Part shown: piece by piece, positions 33,501-40,754 of the stretch
Numbering within the stretch: position 1 is the first letter of the stretch
Layout of the letters: the number at the start of each line of letters is the position of its first letter
NCBI RefSeq assembly: GCF_039649665.1
Contig: NZ_JBDJAW010000040.1
Span: 1 to 64,000 of the forward strand
Origin: Microbispora sp. ZYX-F-249
Lineage (GTDB): Bacteria; Actinomycetota; Actinomycetes; Streptosporangiales; Streptosporangiaceae
Reading direction: 5' to 3'
Length of the DNA stretch: 64,000 nt
Notes under the pieces: model-generated
The model's database searches: none
What the model saw: the letters and a program-made list of their open reading frames with translations, nothing else
What the model was told of the DNA's origin: nothing
Made by a program: the position numbers and the translations under genes

Positions 33501-33516
33501 GCATCTCCTCGATTGC
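33501..33516 (-). promoter_or_regulatory. Motif A upstream of the FkbM unit
   Basis: Minus-strand GCAATCGAGGAGATGC, identical over all 16 bases to the copy upstream of the halogenase at 45407-45422. Confidence 0.6.
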
Positions 33517-33548
33517 GAGGCGGACGGCGCGGGAGACGGGTGCGCCGC

Positions 33549-34457
33549 TCAGCGTGCCCGGGCCGCCCGCCACGCCTCGTGCGCCGTGCGCACCTTGGTC
33601 CACAGGGCCGCCCGCTCCGCGGGGTCCAGATCGGTCAGGTCGAGGCCGAAGACGTCCTCGAGCACGCCGAACCACTCGTCGGCCCCGGTCAGCTCGCGGA
33701 CGCTGCGGCCCGTGCCCTCGATGCGGCGCAGCACGCAGCCCGTCAGGCAGTCCGCCCCCACGGCGTCGCGCCGCATGACCACGGCGGCGCGCACCAGACG
33801 CGACTCGGGTGAGGTGCAGAGGTATCCGTGCCACCGGGCGAAGTCGTCCTCGTCCGCGGGCTCCGTCTCGATGTCCATGCCCGCGATCGCGCCCCGGGGG
33901 TCGTGGTCGAACCGCCAGCCGCCGGGCTCCACCTGAGAGGGCCCGAGCCGGAACGTGAACGGCCCCTGGGTGTGCTCTCCGGCGGTCAGCGGCACGGGCT
34001 CGTACAGCCCGTCGCCGAGGCCGACGTCGGTCAGCCAGACCTCGCCGTCGAGCGTCACGGTCGGCGCGAGGTGGGGGGCGTGGTCGGCGCTGGAGGGCGG
34101 GGCGGCGGCGCTGCCCTGCACGCCCGCCCTGTGCCAGGTGACGTCGTAGCCGAGTGCCGTCAGCAGCGCCGTGAAGGCGCCGTTGAGCTGCACGCAGTAC
34201 CCCCCGCGCCCGCGCAGGACGCGTTCGGCCGAGTCCAGCGGGTTCACCGTGGTCGGCCGCCCGAGCTGGACGTCCAGGGTCTCGTACGGCACGCGTTCCA
34301 CGTGGGCGCGGTGGAGGGCGCGCAGCGCCGGCAGCGTGGGCCGGGCCGGCCGTTCCACACCCAGCCGGCGCAGGTAGGCGGCCACCCTGTCCGGTGCGAG
34401 GGCCGTGGCGGATGTGCGGGCGGCGGGCGACGCGATGGGGGCGCCGGTTGAGGGCAT
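33549..34457 (-). CDS. Arylamine N-acetyltransferase family protein
   Basis: A 302-residue NAT. RVLRGRGGYCVQLNGAFTALLTALGYDV carries the catalytic Cys, HAPHLAPTVTLDGEVWLTDVGLGDG contains the His region, and VGLGD the Asp. NATs move an acyl group from CoA to an aromatic amine; relatives such as RifF instead close macrolactams by attacking a carrier-bound chain with an aryl amine. A cluster that makes anthranilate-type amines gives a clear reason for such an enzyme, either as amide synthase or as a protective N-acylase. It lies 30 bp after the P450 gene in the OMT-P450-NAT unit. Ribosome site GGGAGGAC. Confidence 0.85.
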   Translation of the reverse strand: MPSTGAPIASPAARTSATALAPDRVAAYLRRLGVERPARPTLPALRALHRAHVERVPYETLDVQLGRPTTVNPLDSAERVLRGRGGYCVQLNGAFTALLTALGYDVTWHRAGVQGSAAAPPSSADHAPHLAPTVTLDGEVWLTDVGLGDGLYEPVPLTAGEHTQGPFTFRLGPSQVEPGGWRFDHDPRGAIAGMDIETEPADEDDFARWHGYLCTSPESRLVRAAVVMRRDAVGADCLTGCVLRRIEGTGRSVRELTGADEWFGVLEDVFGLDLTDLDPAERAALWTKVRTAHEAWRAARAR

Positions 34458-34487
34458 GGCTGGTGTCCTCCCACTCGGGACGGCGGC

Positions 34488-35720
34488 TCATTCGAGCACG
34501 ATCGGAAAGCGTTCGAGACCGCGCCCCACCCACCGGTCCCGGCGGGTCGGGGGCTCGGCCGCGGCGATGCGCGGAAAGCGGCGCAGCAGGGTGGGCAGCG
34601 CGATCTGCGCCTCCATGCGCGACAGCGGCGCACCGAGACAGAAGTGGGCGCCGGCGCCGAAGCTCAGCGGCTGCACGTCGGGCCGGTCCGGGTCGAACCG
34701 GCCGGGGTCGGTGTAGCGCCGGGGATCGCGGTTGCCCGCGGCGAGGACGAGCACCAGCTTCGTGCCCGCGGGCACGGTGGTGCCCAGGACGTCCACGTCC
34801 GTCTCCGCCCACCTGCTGGTGGCCTGCACCGGCGACTCGAACCGCAGGACCTCCTCGACGTAGCCGGTGACGAAGCCGGGCTCGCCGCGCAGCCGGGCCG
34901 CGTGGCGCGGCTGTTCCAGCGCCAGCCGCAGCGCGTGACCGAGCAGGAAGCTCGTCGTCTCGAACCCGGCGGTCAGCAGCAGCATGAGGTTGCCCACCAG
35001 CTCGTCGTGGGTGAGCCGGTCGCCGTCGTCGTGCGCCCGCACCAGCGCGCCGACGATGTCGTCGCGGGGCTCCCGGCGGGAGCGTCCGATCAGCTCGTCG
35101 AAGTACGCCGACAGCTCGTCCATCGCCGCGTCGGCCACCCCGATCCTGGAGACGTTGGTGATGCCTTCCAGCGCGATGGTGAGGTCCTTGGCCACCCGGC
35201 GGAACCACGCCTGGTCGTCCTCGGGGACGCCGAGCAGCTCGCTGATGACGGCGATCGGCAGCCGGGAGGCGAACTCCGCGATGAAGTCGACCGGCGTCCC
35301 CCCGGCCGCGAGCCCGGCCATGCGGTCCAGCAGGCGGCCGGTCACCCGCTCGATCGCCGGCCGCAGGGCCGCCACCCGTGCGGGGCTGAAGCCCTTGCTC
35401 ACCAGCCGGCGCAGCCGCGCGTGATCGGGAGGGTTGGTGTAGAGCATCGAGTCGGTGTACCCGCGCAGCGACGCGTGCGAGCGCCAGCCGGGGTGGACGA
35501 CGTCGTAGCTTCTGGCGTCCTGGACCCGTAGCCGGGGTGAGCGGAGCGCGTGCGAGATCTCGGCGTACCCGAGAGCCATCATCAGGCCCGGCCTGATGTG
35601 CAGCAGGTCGCCGTGCGCGCGCAGTTCCTCGTACACGGGGTAGGGGTTCTGGCGCCCCTCGGGGGTCACCAGGGCGGCGACCAGCTCGCGCGGCCCCGCC
35701 AGCTGCTCGATCGGCGGCAT
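34488..35720 (-). CDS. Cytochrome P450 (first)
   Basis: A 410-residue soluble bacterial P450. LLTAGFETTSFLLG is the I-helix (the usual acidic residue before Thr is the Glu of GFETT), EEVLRFESPVQ is the ExxR helix, and LSFGAGAHFCLGAPLSRMEAQIAL is the heme loop with the thiolate Cys. It would hydroxylate, epoxidise or couple a cluster intermediate, using external ferredoxin and reductase, which are not encoded here. It sits between the O-methyltransferase (32 bp) and the NAT (30 bp), so hydroxylation followed by methylation is plausible. Start 35720 with GGAGAAGGAGA. Confidence 0.9.
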   Translation of the reverse strand: MPPIEQLAGPRELVAALVTPEGRQNPYPVYEELRAHGDLLHIRPGLMMALGYAEISHALRSPRLRVQDARSYDVVHPGWRSHASLRGYTDSMLYTNPPDHARLRRLVSKGFSPARVAALRPAIERVTGRLLDRMAGLAAGGTPVDFIAEFASRLPIAVISELLGVPEDDQAWFRRVAKDLTIALEGITNVSRIGVADAAMDELSAYFDELIGRSRREPRDDIVGALVRAHDDGDRLTHDELVGNLMLLLTAGFETTSFLLGHALRLALEQPRHAARLRGEPGFVTGYVEEVLRFESPVQATSRWAETDVDVLGTTVPAGTKLVLVLAAGNRDPRRYTDPGRFDPDRPDVQPLSFGAGAHFCLGAPLSRMEAQIALPTLLRRFPRIAAAEPPTRRDRWVGRGLERFPIVLE

Positions 35721-35752
35721 CGGCGTCTCCTTCTCCGGGGCGGCGGCGCTCG

Positions 35753-36757
35753 TCACGCCGCGGCCAGCTCGGTGATCGACAAAACGCCCGCCGGATGCAC
35801 CGCGACCACCCGCAGCCCCGCCTCCCCCGCCAGGCCGTCGAGCTCGGCGAGCCCGCGCTCCTTGCCTCCGATGAAGGTGAGCATGCGCAGGTCCATCCCC
35901 GTGTGCGGGGACCTGCCGTCCGGTCCGGTCTTCTCGATGACGAGGACCCGCCCGTGCGCGCCGGCCGCCTCGGCGCACCGGCGCAGGATCCGGCAGGCCG
36001 CGTCGTCGTTCCAGTTGTGCAGGATCCAGGACAGCACGTAGCCGCCCGCCCCGGCGGGCAGCGGCTCGAAGAAGTCGCCCGGCACGGCGTCGCCGCGGTC
36101 GTCCAGCCCCGCCTCCTCCAAGGCCTGCCGGGCGGCCCGCGCCGTCATCGGCTGGTCGACCACCGTGCCCCGCAGTTGGGGGTAGGCCCGGAGCAGCGCG
36201 ATGAGCAGCGAGCCGTCGCCGCCGCCGACGTCCACCAAAGTGCCGAGCGATGCCCAGTCGTACCCTCCGATGACGGCGGGCGACCGCGCGGGGACGAGGG
36301 CCGACATCGAGGAGTCGAAGGACGACTTGCGCGCCGGGTCGGCGACCAGGTCCTCCCAGAAGGACCGGCCGAACTGCAGGGGATAGCCCGCCTCGCCCGT
36401 CCGCACCGAGTGCAGGAGCTGGACGAACGCCAGCTCCGCCCGGCCCAGGGCGGTCTCGAGGTCCAGTTGGGCCCGCATGCCGTCGGGGTGGTCGTCGCGC
36501 AGCGGCTCGCCCAGGGGGGTCAGCCCGTACCGGCCGTCGTCCTCCCGGCTGAAGTAGCCCCGGACGGCCAGATAGCGCAACAGCCTGTCGAGCGCGTCCG
36601 CGTCCGCCCCGCACGCCTTCGCCAGTTCGGGTGCGGTCCCGGTGCCGGCCGCGATGTGGTCGGCGACCCGCAGGGTGGCCGCCACCCGCAGCGCCATCGG
36701 CGTACCAAGGTGCGCGGCCGCCCACAGCCCGGCGCCCGCCCCCTTCGCGTCCACCAT
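35753..36757 (-). CDS. O-methyltransferase, dimerisation-domain type
   Basis: A 334-residue SAM-dependent O-methyltransferase of the plant COMT/hydroxyneurosporene type. The N-terminal winged helix (PELAKACGADADALDRLLRYLAVRGYFSREDDGRYGLTPLG) makes the dimer. LVDVGGGDGSLLIALL binds SAM, VLSWILHNWNDDAACRILRRC holds the catalytic His, and DLRMLTFIGGKERGLAEL is the family end block. It methylates phenolic hydroxyls of natural products; a halogenated or hydroxylated mandelate or an anthranilate arm is the likely acceptor. Start 36757 with AAGGAGG. It leads the unit with the P450 and NAT and has motif A 86 bp upstream. Confidence 0.9.
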   Translation of the reverse strand: MVDAKGAGAGLWAAAHLGTPMALRVAATLRVADHIAAGTGTAPELAKACGADADALDRLLRYLAVRGYFSREDDGRYGLTPLGEPLRDDHPDGMRAQLDLETALGRAELAFVQLLHSVRTGEAGYPLQFGRSFWEDLVADPARKSSFDSSMSALVPARSPAVIGGYDWASLGTLVDVGGGDGSLLIALLRAYPQLRGTVVDQPMTARAARQALEEAGLDDRGDAVPGDFFEPLPAGAGGYVLSWILHNWNDDAACRILRRCAEAAGAHGRVLVIEKTGPDGRSPHTGMDLRMLTFIGGKERGLAELDGLAGEAGLRVVAVHPAGVLSITELAAA

Positions 36758-36842
36758 CACAGTCCTCCTTCTGCAGGGCACATGCGGCCGCCGCGCCGGC
36801 GGCGGATGTTTTCCCCATCGTCGGACCGCGCCGTTCCGTGGG

Positions 36843-36858
36843 GCACCTTCCGTATTGC
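36843..36858 (-). promoter_or_regulatory. Motif A upstream of the O-methyltransferase unit
   Basis: Minus-strand GCAATACGGAAGGTGC, with TCCGAC in the register where TGTGAC stands behind the halogenase copy. Confidence 0.55.
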
Positions 36859-36914
36859 GTTGGTGGTCCCGGACGCCCGTCCCCGCCGCCCCGATCACCT
36901 CCGGGAACGCCGAA

Positions 36915-36947
36915 GGGCACCACGGATCGCGGTGATCCGTGGTGCCC
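36915..36947 (-). terminator. Strong hairpin terminator
   Basis: GGGCACCACGGATC (36915-36928) pairs perfectly with GATCCGTGGTGCCC (36934-36947), a 14-bp stem with a 5-nt loop, 18 bp past the hydrolase stop on the minus strand. Confidence 0.85.
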
Positions 36948-36965
36948 TCGGAGTGTCCCGGCTCG

Positions 36966-37823
36966 TCAGCCGGCCAGCGCGCTGTGCACGGCCTCGGCGA
37001 ACTCGCCCGGGTGCATGGCGAAGCCCTGGTGGTCGCCGGGCACCTCGACCGGCGTGGTGCCGAGCCGGTCGGCGAGGGCGACGCCGGACTCGTGCGGCAT
37101 CTGCCCCTTGGAGTCACGGCCGACCGCCACGACGACCGACGACGGGGCGGCGCGCAGCGCGTCGACGTCGGGGGTGTGGCGGATGACGGGCTGGAGCAGG
37201 TGCGCGAAGAAGAACTCGAAGTTGGCCTGCATCCGGCCCATCGACTCGAGCATCTCGGGGGTCATCTGCGACATGTCAGGCATCTGCGGCGGCTCGGGCG
37301 CCTTGCCGCTCTCGGCCGCGTCGAGGCCCCCTTCGACGGTCGCGATGAACTTGCCGGCCGCGGCACCGCCGCCCGCGACGCGGTAGGTCTCGTACACGTC
37401 CTGGAACGCGGCCTCCCAGCGCTCCCGCTCGGGCAGCAGCTGGAGGGCGGGGGGCTCGTGCGCCACCAGGGTGCGGACGCTCTCGGGGTGACGGGCCGCC
37501 AGGTCGAGGCCGATCAGGGCCCCGCCGCTGCAGCCGAGGACGTACGCCGGCTCGCCGCCGACGGCGTCGAGCACCGCCTTGGCGTCATCCCCGTGGGTCT
37601 CGATGCGCTGCTCCTCCGCCGGCCCGTCGAGGGGGCTGCGCGAGGTGCCGCGGGTGTCGTAGGTGACGACGGTGTACCGGTCCGCGAGGGCCGCGGCGAT
37701 GGGAGCGAAGATGCTCGCGTCGGCGGGCGCGCCGGGGATCAGCAGCAGGACCGGTCCCGACCCGGACACCTCGTAGTGCAGGGTCGCTCCCGGCACCTTC
37801 AAGGTGTCGGTCTTCACAGTCAT
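36966..37823 (-). CDS. Alpha/beta hydrolase (proline-iminopeptidase/haloperoxidase-like fold)
   Basis: A 285-residue alpha/beta hydrolase. GSGPVLLLIPGAPADASIF forms the oxyanion region; VLGCSGGALIGLDLA is the nucleophile elbow GCSGG with Ser near residue 97; VAVGRDSKG and PGDHQGFAMHP supply Asp and His. The insert of ~60 residues between (including a Met/Pro-rich PEPPQMPDMSQMTPEMLESM) forms a lid. Relatives include hydrolases linked to antibiotic clusters and hydrolases that release thioester-bound products. It follows the condensation enzyme gene by 80 bp with a weak 6-bp hairpin between, and is closed by a strong terminator. Substrate unknown. Confidence 0.78.
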   Translation of the reverse strand: MTVKTDTLKVPGATLHYEVSGSGPVLLLIPGAPADASIFAPIAAALADRYTVVTYDTRGTSRSPLDGPAEEQRIETHGDDAKAVLDAVGGEPAYVLGCSGGALIGLDLAARHPESVRTLVAHEPPALQLLPERERWEAAFQDVYETYRVAGGGAAAGKFIATVEGGLDAAESGKAPEPPQMPDMSQMTPEMLESMGRMQANFEFFFAHLLQPVIRHTPDVDALRAAPSSVVVAVGRDSKGQMPHESGVALADRLGTTPVEVPGDHQGFAMHPGEFAEAVHSALAG

Positions 37824-37902
37824 CGATTCTCCTCCGTGTTGTTCGTATCGGGCTCAGGGAGATTGGCGAATCCCTGAATTCGTACGTTCTCCGCGCCGAT
37901 GG

Positions 37903-39282
37903 TCAGATTTCCGACAGGGGGAGGTCGGGACCGGCGACCGCCCTTTCCAGGACGCGCCGATACTCCGCCACCATATCGAGCATCGAGGCGTCGGCGAAGA
38001 GATTGGTGTTGTGTGAGATGTTCCCGAAGATTTCGCCGGACGGATCGAGGTCCAGCGTGATCAGAGCTCCGTCGGGAATGTCGGTTCCGTCCTCCTGCGA
38101 GAGCACGCGCTTGCGCACCTGGGTGTATTCCAGGTCGCCGACCCGTTCGCGCTCCATGACGGCCGGGAACTGCCACACCTGGAAGGCGCAGGCGGCGAGA
38201 CGGTCCTCCGCCATGGGGGCCATCAGCTCCGGCGCCTCCGCGAGGACCTGGGCGAACGGCAGGTCGTGGGTCATCGCCTCGAGGCAGGTCGCCCGCGTCC
38301 GGCCGACCACCTCGCGGAACGTCCCGCAACCGTCGATGTCGGTCCTGAGCGGGACGAAGTTGAAGAAGGGGCCGACCGTCTCGTGGAACTCCGGCTGGTT
38401 GCGGCCCGAGGCGAGGGTGGGCACGACGAGGTCGGTGGCGCCGGTCATCCTGTGCAGCTGGACGTTGTAGGCGGCGAGCAGCACCATGAAGGGCGAGCAG
38501 CGCATCTCGCGGGCGAGCGCCGTCGTGGCCGAGGTCACCTCCGCGGAGATCGTGAACCGGTGGACCGGATTCCTCTTGGCGAGCCCGGCCGACCGGGGGT
38601 GGTCGGTCGGGATCGCGAGCATCCGCGCACCCCTCAGCTTGTCCCGCCAGTAGCGCCGCGCGGCGTCGGTCGCGGGGTCGCCGGCCGACTCCTGCTGCCG
38701 GGTCGCGTACTCCGCGTACGGCCTCGCCTCGGGCAGCGCGACATCCGGGTGGCCCGAGCGGACGGCGTAGCGGGCCGCCACGTCCCGCATCAGCAGGTGC
38801 ATGGACCAGCCGTCGGAGGCCGTGTGATGGGCGATCAGCGCGATGACCGCGTCCTCGTCGTCGAACCGGCCCAGGACCGCGCTGAAGTGCGGCAGATCGG
38901 CGACGGCGTACGATCCCGCCTCCACCTCGCCGAGGAGTTCCTCCGCGAGGAGGTCACGCTCGCCGGGCTCGCTCGGCGGCAGGTCGCGGACCACCAGCCG
39001 GACGGGAGTGGGAGGGGCGACGTGCTGGTGCCCCGGGCCGTCGCCGCGGACGATCGTGGCGCGCAGCACGTCGTGCCGCGCCGCCACGTCGTCGAGGGCC
39101 TGCCGGAGGACGTCCACGTCGATGCGCCCTCCGATGCGCCACCCGACCACGAGGTTGTACCGGGGGCCGAACGGCCCGGCGTCGTCGCCCTGGTCGAACA
39201 GCCGCAGAAAACTCTGTGTGTGAGAAAGGGGGATATCTCCGGTTAAATCAATCGGCGCAGGCGAAATCTCGGAAATGCTCAC
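37903..39282 (-). CDS. Free-standing NRPS condensation enzyme
   Basis: A 459-residue single condensation domain. The catalytic motif is ALIAHHTASDGWSMHLLMRDVAARY (HHxxxDG), IPLSHTQSFLRLFDQ is the C1 motif, YWRDKLRGA is C4-like, and VGPFFNFVPLRTDI is C5. Stand-alone C enzymes of the SgcC5 kind join a carrier-bound acyl unit to a separate alcohol or amine, forming an ester or amide. The likely donor is the hydroxymandelyl unit loaded by the A-PCP protein encoded just upstream. The GTG at 39282 has GGAGGAGGA before it. Motif A lies 157 bp upstream, between this gene and hydroxymandelate synthase, so it has its own promoter. Confidence 0.9.
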   Translation of the reverse strand: MSISEISPAPIDLTGDIPLSHTQSFLRLFDQGDDAGPFGPRYNLVVGWRIGGRIDVDVLRQALDDVAARHDVLRATIVRGDGPGHQHVAPPTPVRLVVRDLPPSEPGERDLLAEELLGEVEAGSYAVADLPHFSAVLGRFDDEDAVIALIAHHTASDGWSMHLLMRDVAARYAVRSGHPDVALPEARPYAEYATRQQESAGDPATDAARRYWRDKLRGARMLAIPTDHPRSAGLAKRNPVHRFTISAEVTSATTALAREMRCSPFMVLLAAYNVQLHRMTGATDLVVPTLASGRNQPEFHETVGPFFNFVPLRTDIDGCGTFREVVGRTRATCLEAMTHDLPFAQVLAEAPELMAPMAEDRLAACAFQVWQFPAVMERERVGDLEYTQVRKRVLSQEDGTDIPDGALITLDLDPSGEIFGNISHNTNLFADASMLDMVAEYRRVLERAVAGPDLPLSEI

Positions 39283-39438
39283 AATTCCTCCTCCGGGTCC
39301 TGGCACGGGTCCGTTTCGCCGACGCGACGACCGGGCCGGCGCGCCGATGGACGGCGCTCCCGATTTCGCCTGCTCTTCTCCCCTGTCACGAGGTCTTTCC
39401 CGCACTTCGGGAGACGTTAGCAACGGCGGGGCCGCGCG

Positions 39439-39454
39439 GCTTCTTCCACATTGC
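39439..39454 (-). promoter_or_regulatory. Motif A upstream of the condensation enzyme
   Basis: Minus-strand GCAATGTGGAAGAAGC, ten bases past the hydroxymandelate synthase stop. GCTAAC stands at the position of TGTGAC in other copies. Confidence 0.5.
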
Positions 39455-39463
39455 TCTGGTCGC

Positions 39464-40513
39464 TCAGGCGGCCTCCTCGGCCTCTCCCGTCTCCCGCTGG
39501 AGCTCCACCGCGGTGTAGAGGGCCGCGATGTTGCCGGAGCCGAAGGTCTTCGCCCCGATCCGCTCGATCAGCTCGCTGAAATACGTGCCCCGGGGGTGGG
39601 TGGAGCGGGTGAAGATCTGGAAGAGCTGGCCGTCGTGGTCCTCGTCGACCAGGATGTTGAGCCTGCGCAGCTCCTCGACCCGGTGCCGCAGCGGTTCGAG
39701 CCGTTCGGGGAGCAGCCGGTAGTACGCGGCGGGAGTGGGCAGGAACTCCACCCCCCGGGACGCGAGAGTGCCGACGGCCGCCACGATGTCGGGCACCGTG
39801 AAGGCGATGTGCTGCACCCCGGCGCCGCCGTGGTCGCGCAGGAAGTCGTCGATGTGGCCGGACACGCGCGTCACGTCCGGCTCGATCAGCGTCAGCGTCA
39901 CCCCGCCGGATCCGCTCTGCACCACCTTGGTGGTCATCGCCTGCGAACCGACGACGACGTGCTCGGTGAACACCAGCTCGAAGCCGAGGACCCGCCGGTA
40001 GAACTCCACCGTGTCGTCGATCCGCCCGGGCTCGACGCACACGGCGAAGTGGTCCACCTCCGCAGGCGCCCCGCCCCGGCCCGGCAGCGCCGGCCCGGTG
40101 TCCGGCACGCCCTGCACGAACGTGTGCACCACGCCGCCGGAGCCCTCGATCCGCGCGGTCACGGCGTCACCGTCTCCCTCGGGCGGGGTCACCGCACGCG
40201 CGCCGCGCCGCGTGGCCTCGGCGAACGCCGCCGCGACGTCCGGCACCCGCAACGCGATGTCCGCCACGCCGTCCCCGTGCCGTTCCACGTACGCGGCGGC
40301 GGGGTGCTCCGGCGAGAGCGCCTCGGTCAGCACCAGCCGGATCCGGCCGCCGGTCAGCAGGAGCGACCTGCACCACCCCGGCCGGCCGGGAAGCGTGGTG
40401 CGCTCGAAGCCGAACCCGCCGAAGAGCCGGTCCGCCGCGGCGCCGGCGTCGTCCACGTAGAACTCGATGTGCCCGACGCTCATGTCGTCGTAAGCGTGCG
40501 TTGATGCGGCCAT
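39464..40513 (-). CDS. 4-hydroxymandelate synthase
   Basis: A 349-residue two-domain vicinal-oxygen-chelate Fe(II) dioxygenase that converts 4-hydroxyphenylpyruvate to 4-hydroxymandelate. The metal ligands lie in VDHFAVCVEP, VQHIAFTVPD and LFQIFTRSTHPRG region (His, His, Glu follows in FSELIER). It reads as HmaS rather than the catabolic enzyme HPPD: the segments EHPAAAYVERHGDGVADIAL, VVVGSQAMTTKVVQS and TFGSGNIAALYTAVELQRETG match HmaS of glycopeptide producers from memory. In those clusters hydroxymandelate goes on to hydroxyphenylglycine through Hmo and HpgT; neither gene is here, so the hydroxy acid itself may be used. Ribosome site GAGGAGAC; 13 bp after MbtH. Confidence 0.87.
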   Translation of the reverse strand: MAASTHAYDDMSVGHIEFYVDDAGAAADRLFGGFGFERTTLPGRPGWCRSLLLTGGRIRLVLTEALSPEHPAAAYVERHGDGVADIALRVPDVAAAFAEATRRGARAVTPPEGDGDAVTARIEGSGGVVHTFVQGVPDTGPALPGRGGAPAEVDHFAVCVEPGRIDDTVEFYRRVLGFELVFTEHVVVGSQAMTTKVVQSGSGGVTLTLIEPDVTRVSGHIDDFLRDHGGAGVQHIAFTVPDIVAAVGTLASRGVEFLPTPAAYYRLLPERLEPLRHRVEELRRLNILVDEDHDGQLFQIFTRSTHPRGTYFSELIERIGAKTFGSGNIAALYTAVELQRETGEAEEAA

Positions 40514-40526
40514 GCGTGGTGTCTCC

Positions 40527-40742
40527 TCAGGCTCGGGACGCGGCTGACGCCCGTTCCGTCCGTGGGCGGATGTCGGTCCAGTGCTCGGTCACGTGGCCCA
40601 GGCACGCGTCGCGCCCCTGCGGGCCGTACGCGACGGTCCAACCGGCCGGCACCGGCGTCGGGGCCGGCCAGAGGCAGTGCCGGCCCTCGTCGTTGACCAG
40701 CACCAGGAACGAGCCGTCCTGGGCGTCGAAGGGGTTGCTCAT
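40527..40742 (-). CDS. MbtH-like protein
   Basis: A 71-residue MbtH-family partner that binds adenylation domains and is needed for their folding or activity. The core is complete: FLVLVNDEGRHCLWP, VPAGWTVAYGPQGRDACLGHV and HWTDIRPRT, with the three family Trp residues. It is encoded 12 bp after the A-PCP gene, the usual place, and surely serves it. The C-terminal ERASAASRA tail is extra. Confidence 0.95.
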   Translation of the reverse strand: MSNPFDAQDGSFLVLVNDEGRHCLWPAPTPVPAGWTVAYGPQGRDACLGHVTEHWTDIRPRTERASAASRA

Positions 40743-40754
40743 CGTTCGCCTTTC

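Noticed and set aside
39464-40513. Housekeeping 4-hydroxyphenylpyruvate dioxygenase of tyrosine catabolism
   Set aside because: Sequence segments in both domains match hydroxymandelate synthase better as I recall it, and the gene is in an operon with NRPS and MbtH; the two enzymes share fold and substrate, so some doubt remains.
20318-40742. Pyrrolobenzodiazepine or actinomycin-type pathway
   Set aside because: The kynurenine genes would fit, but there is no 4-methyl-3-hydroxyanthranilate methyltransferase set, no tyrosine-to-propylproline genes and no matching multimodular NRPS.
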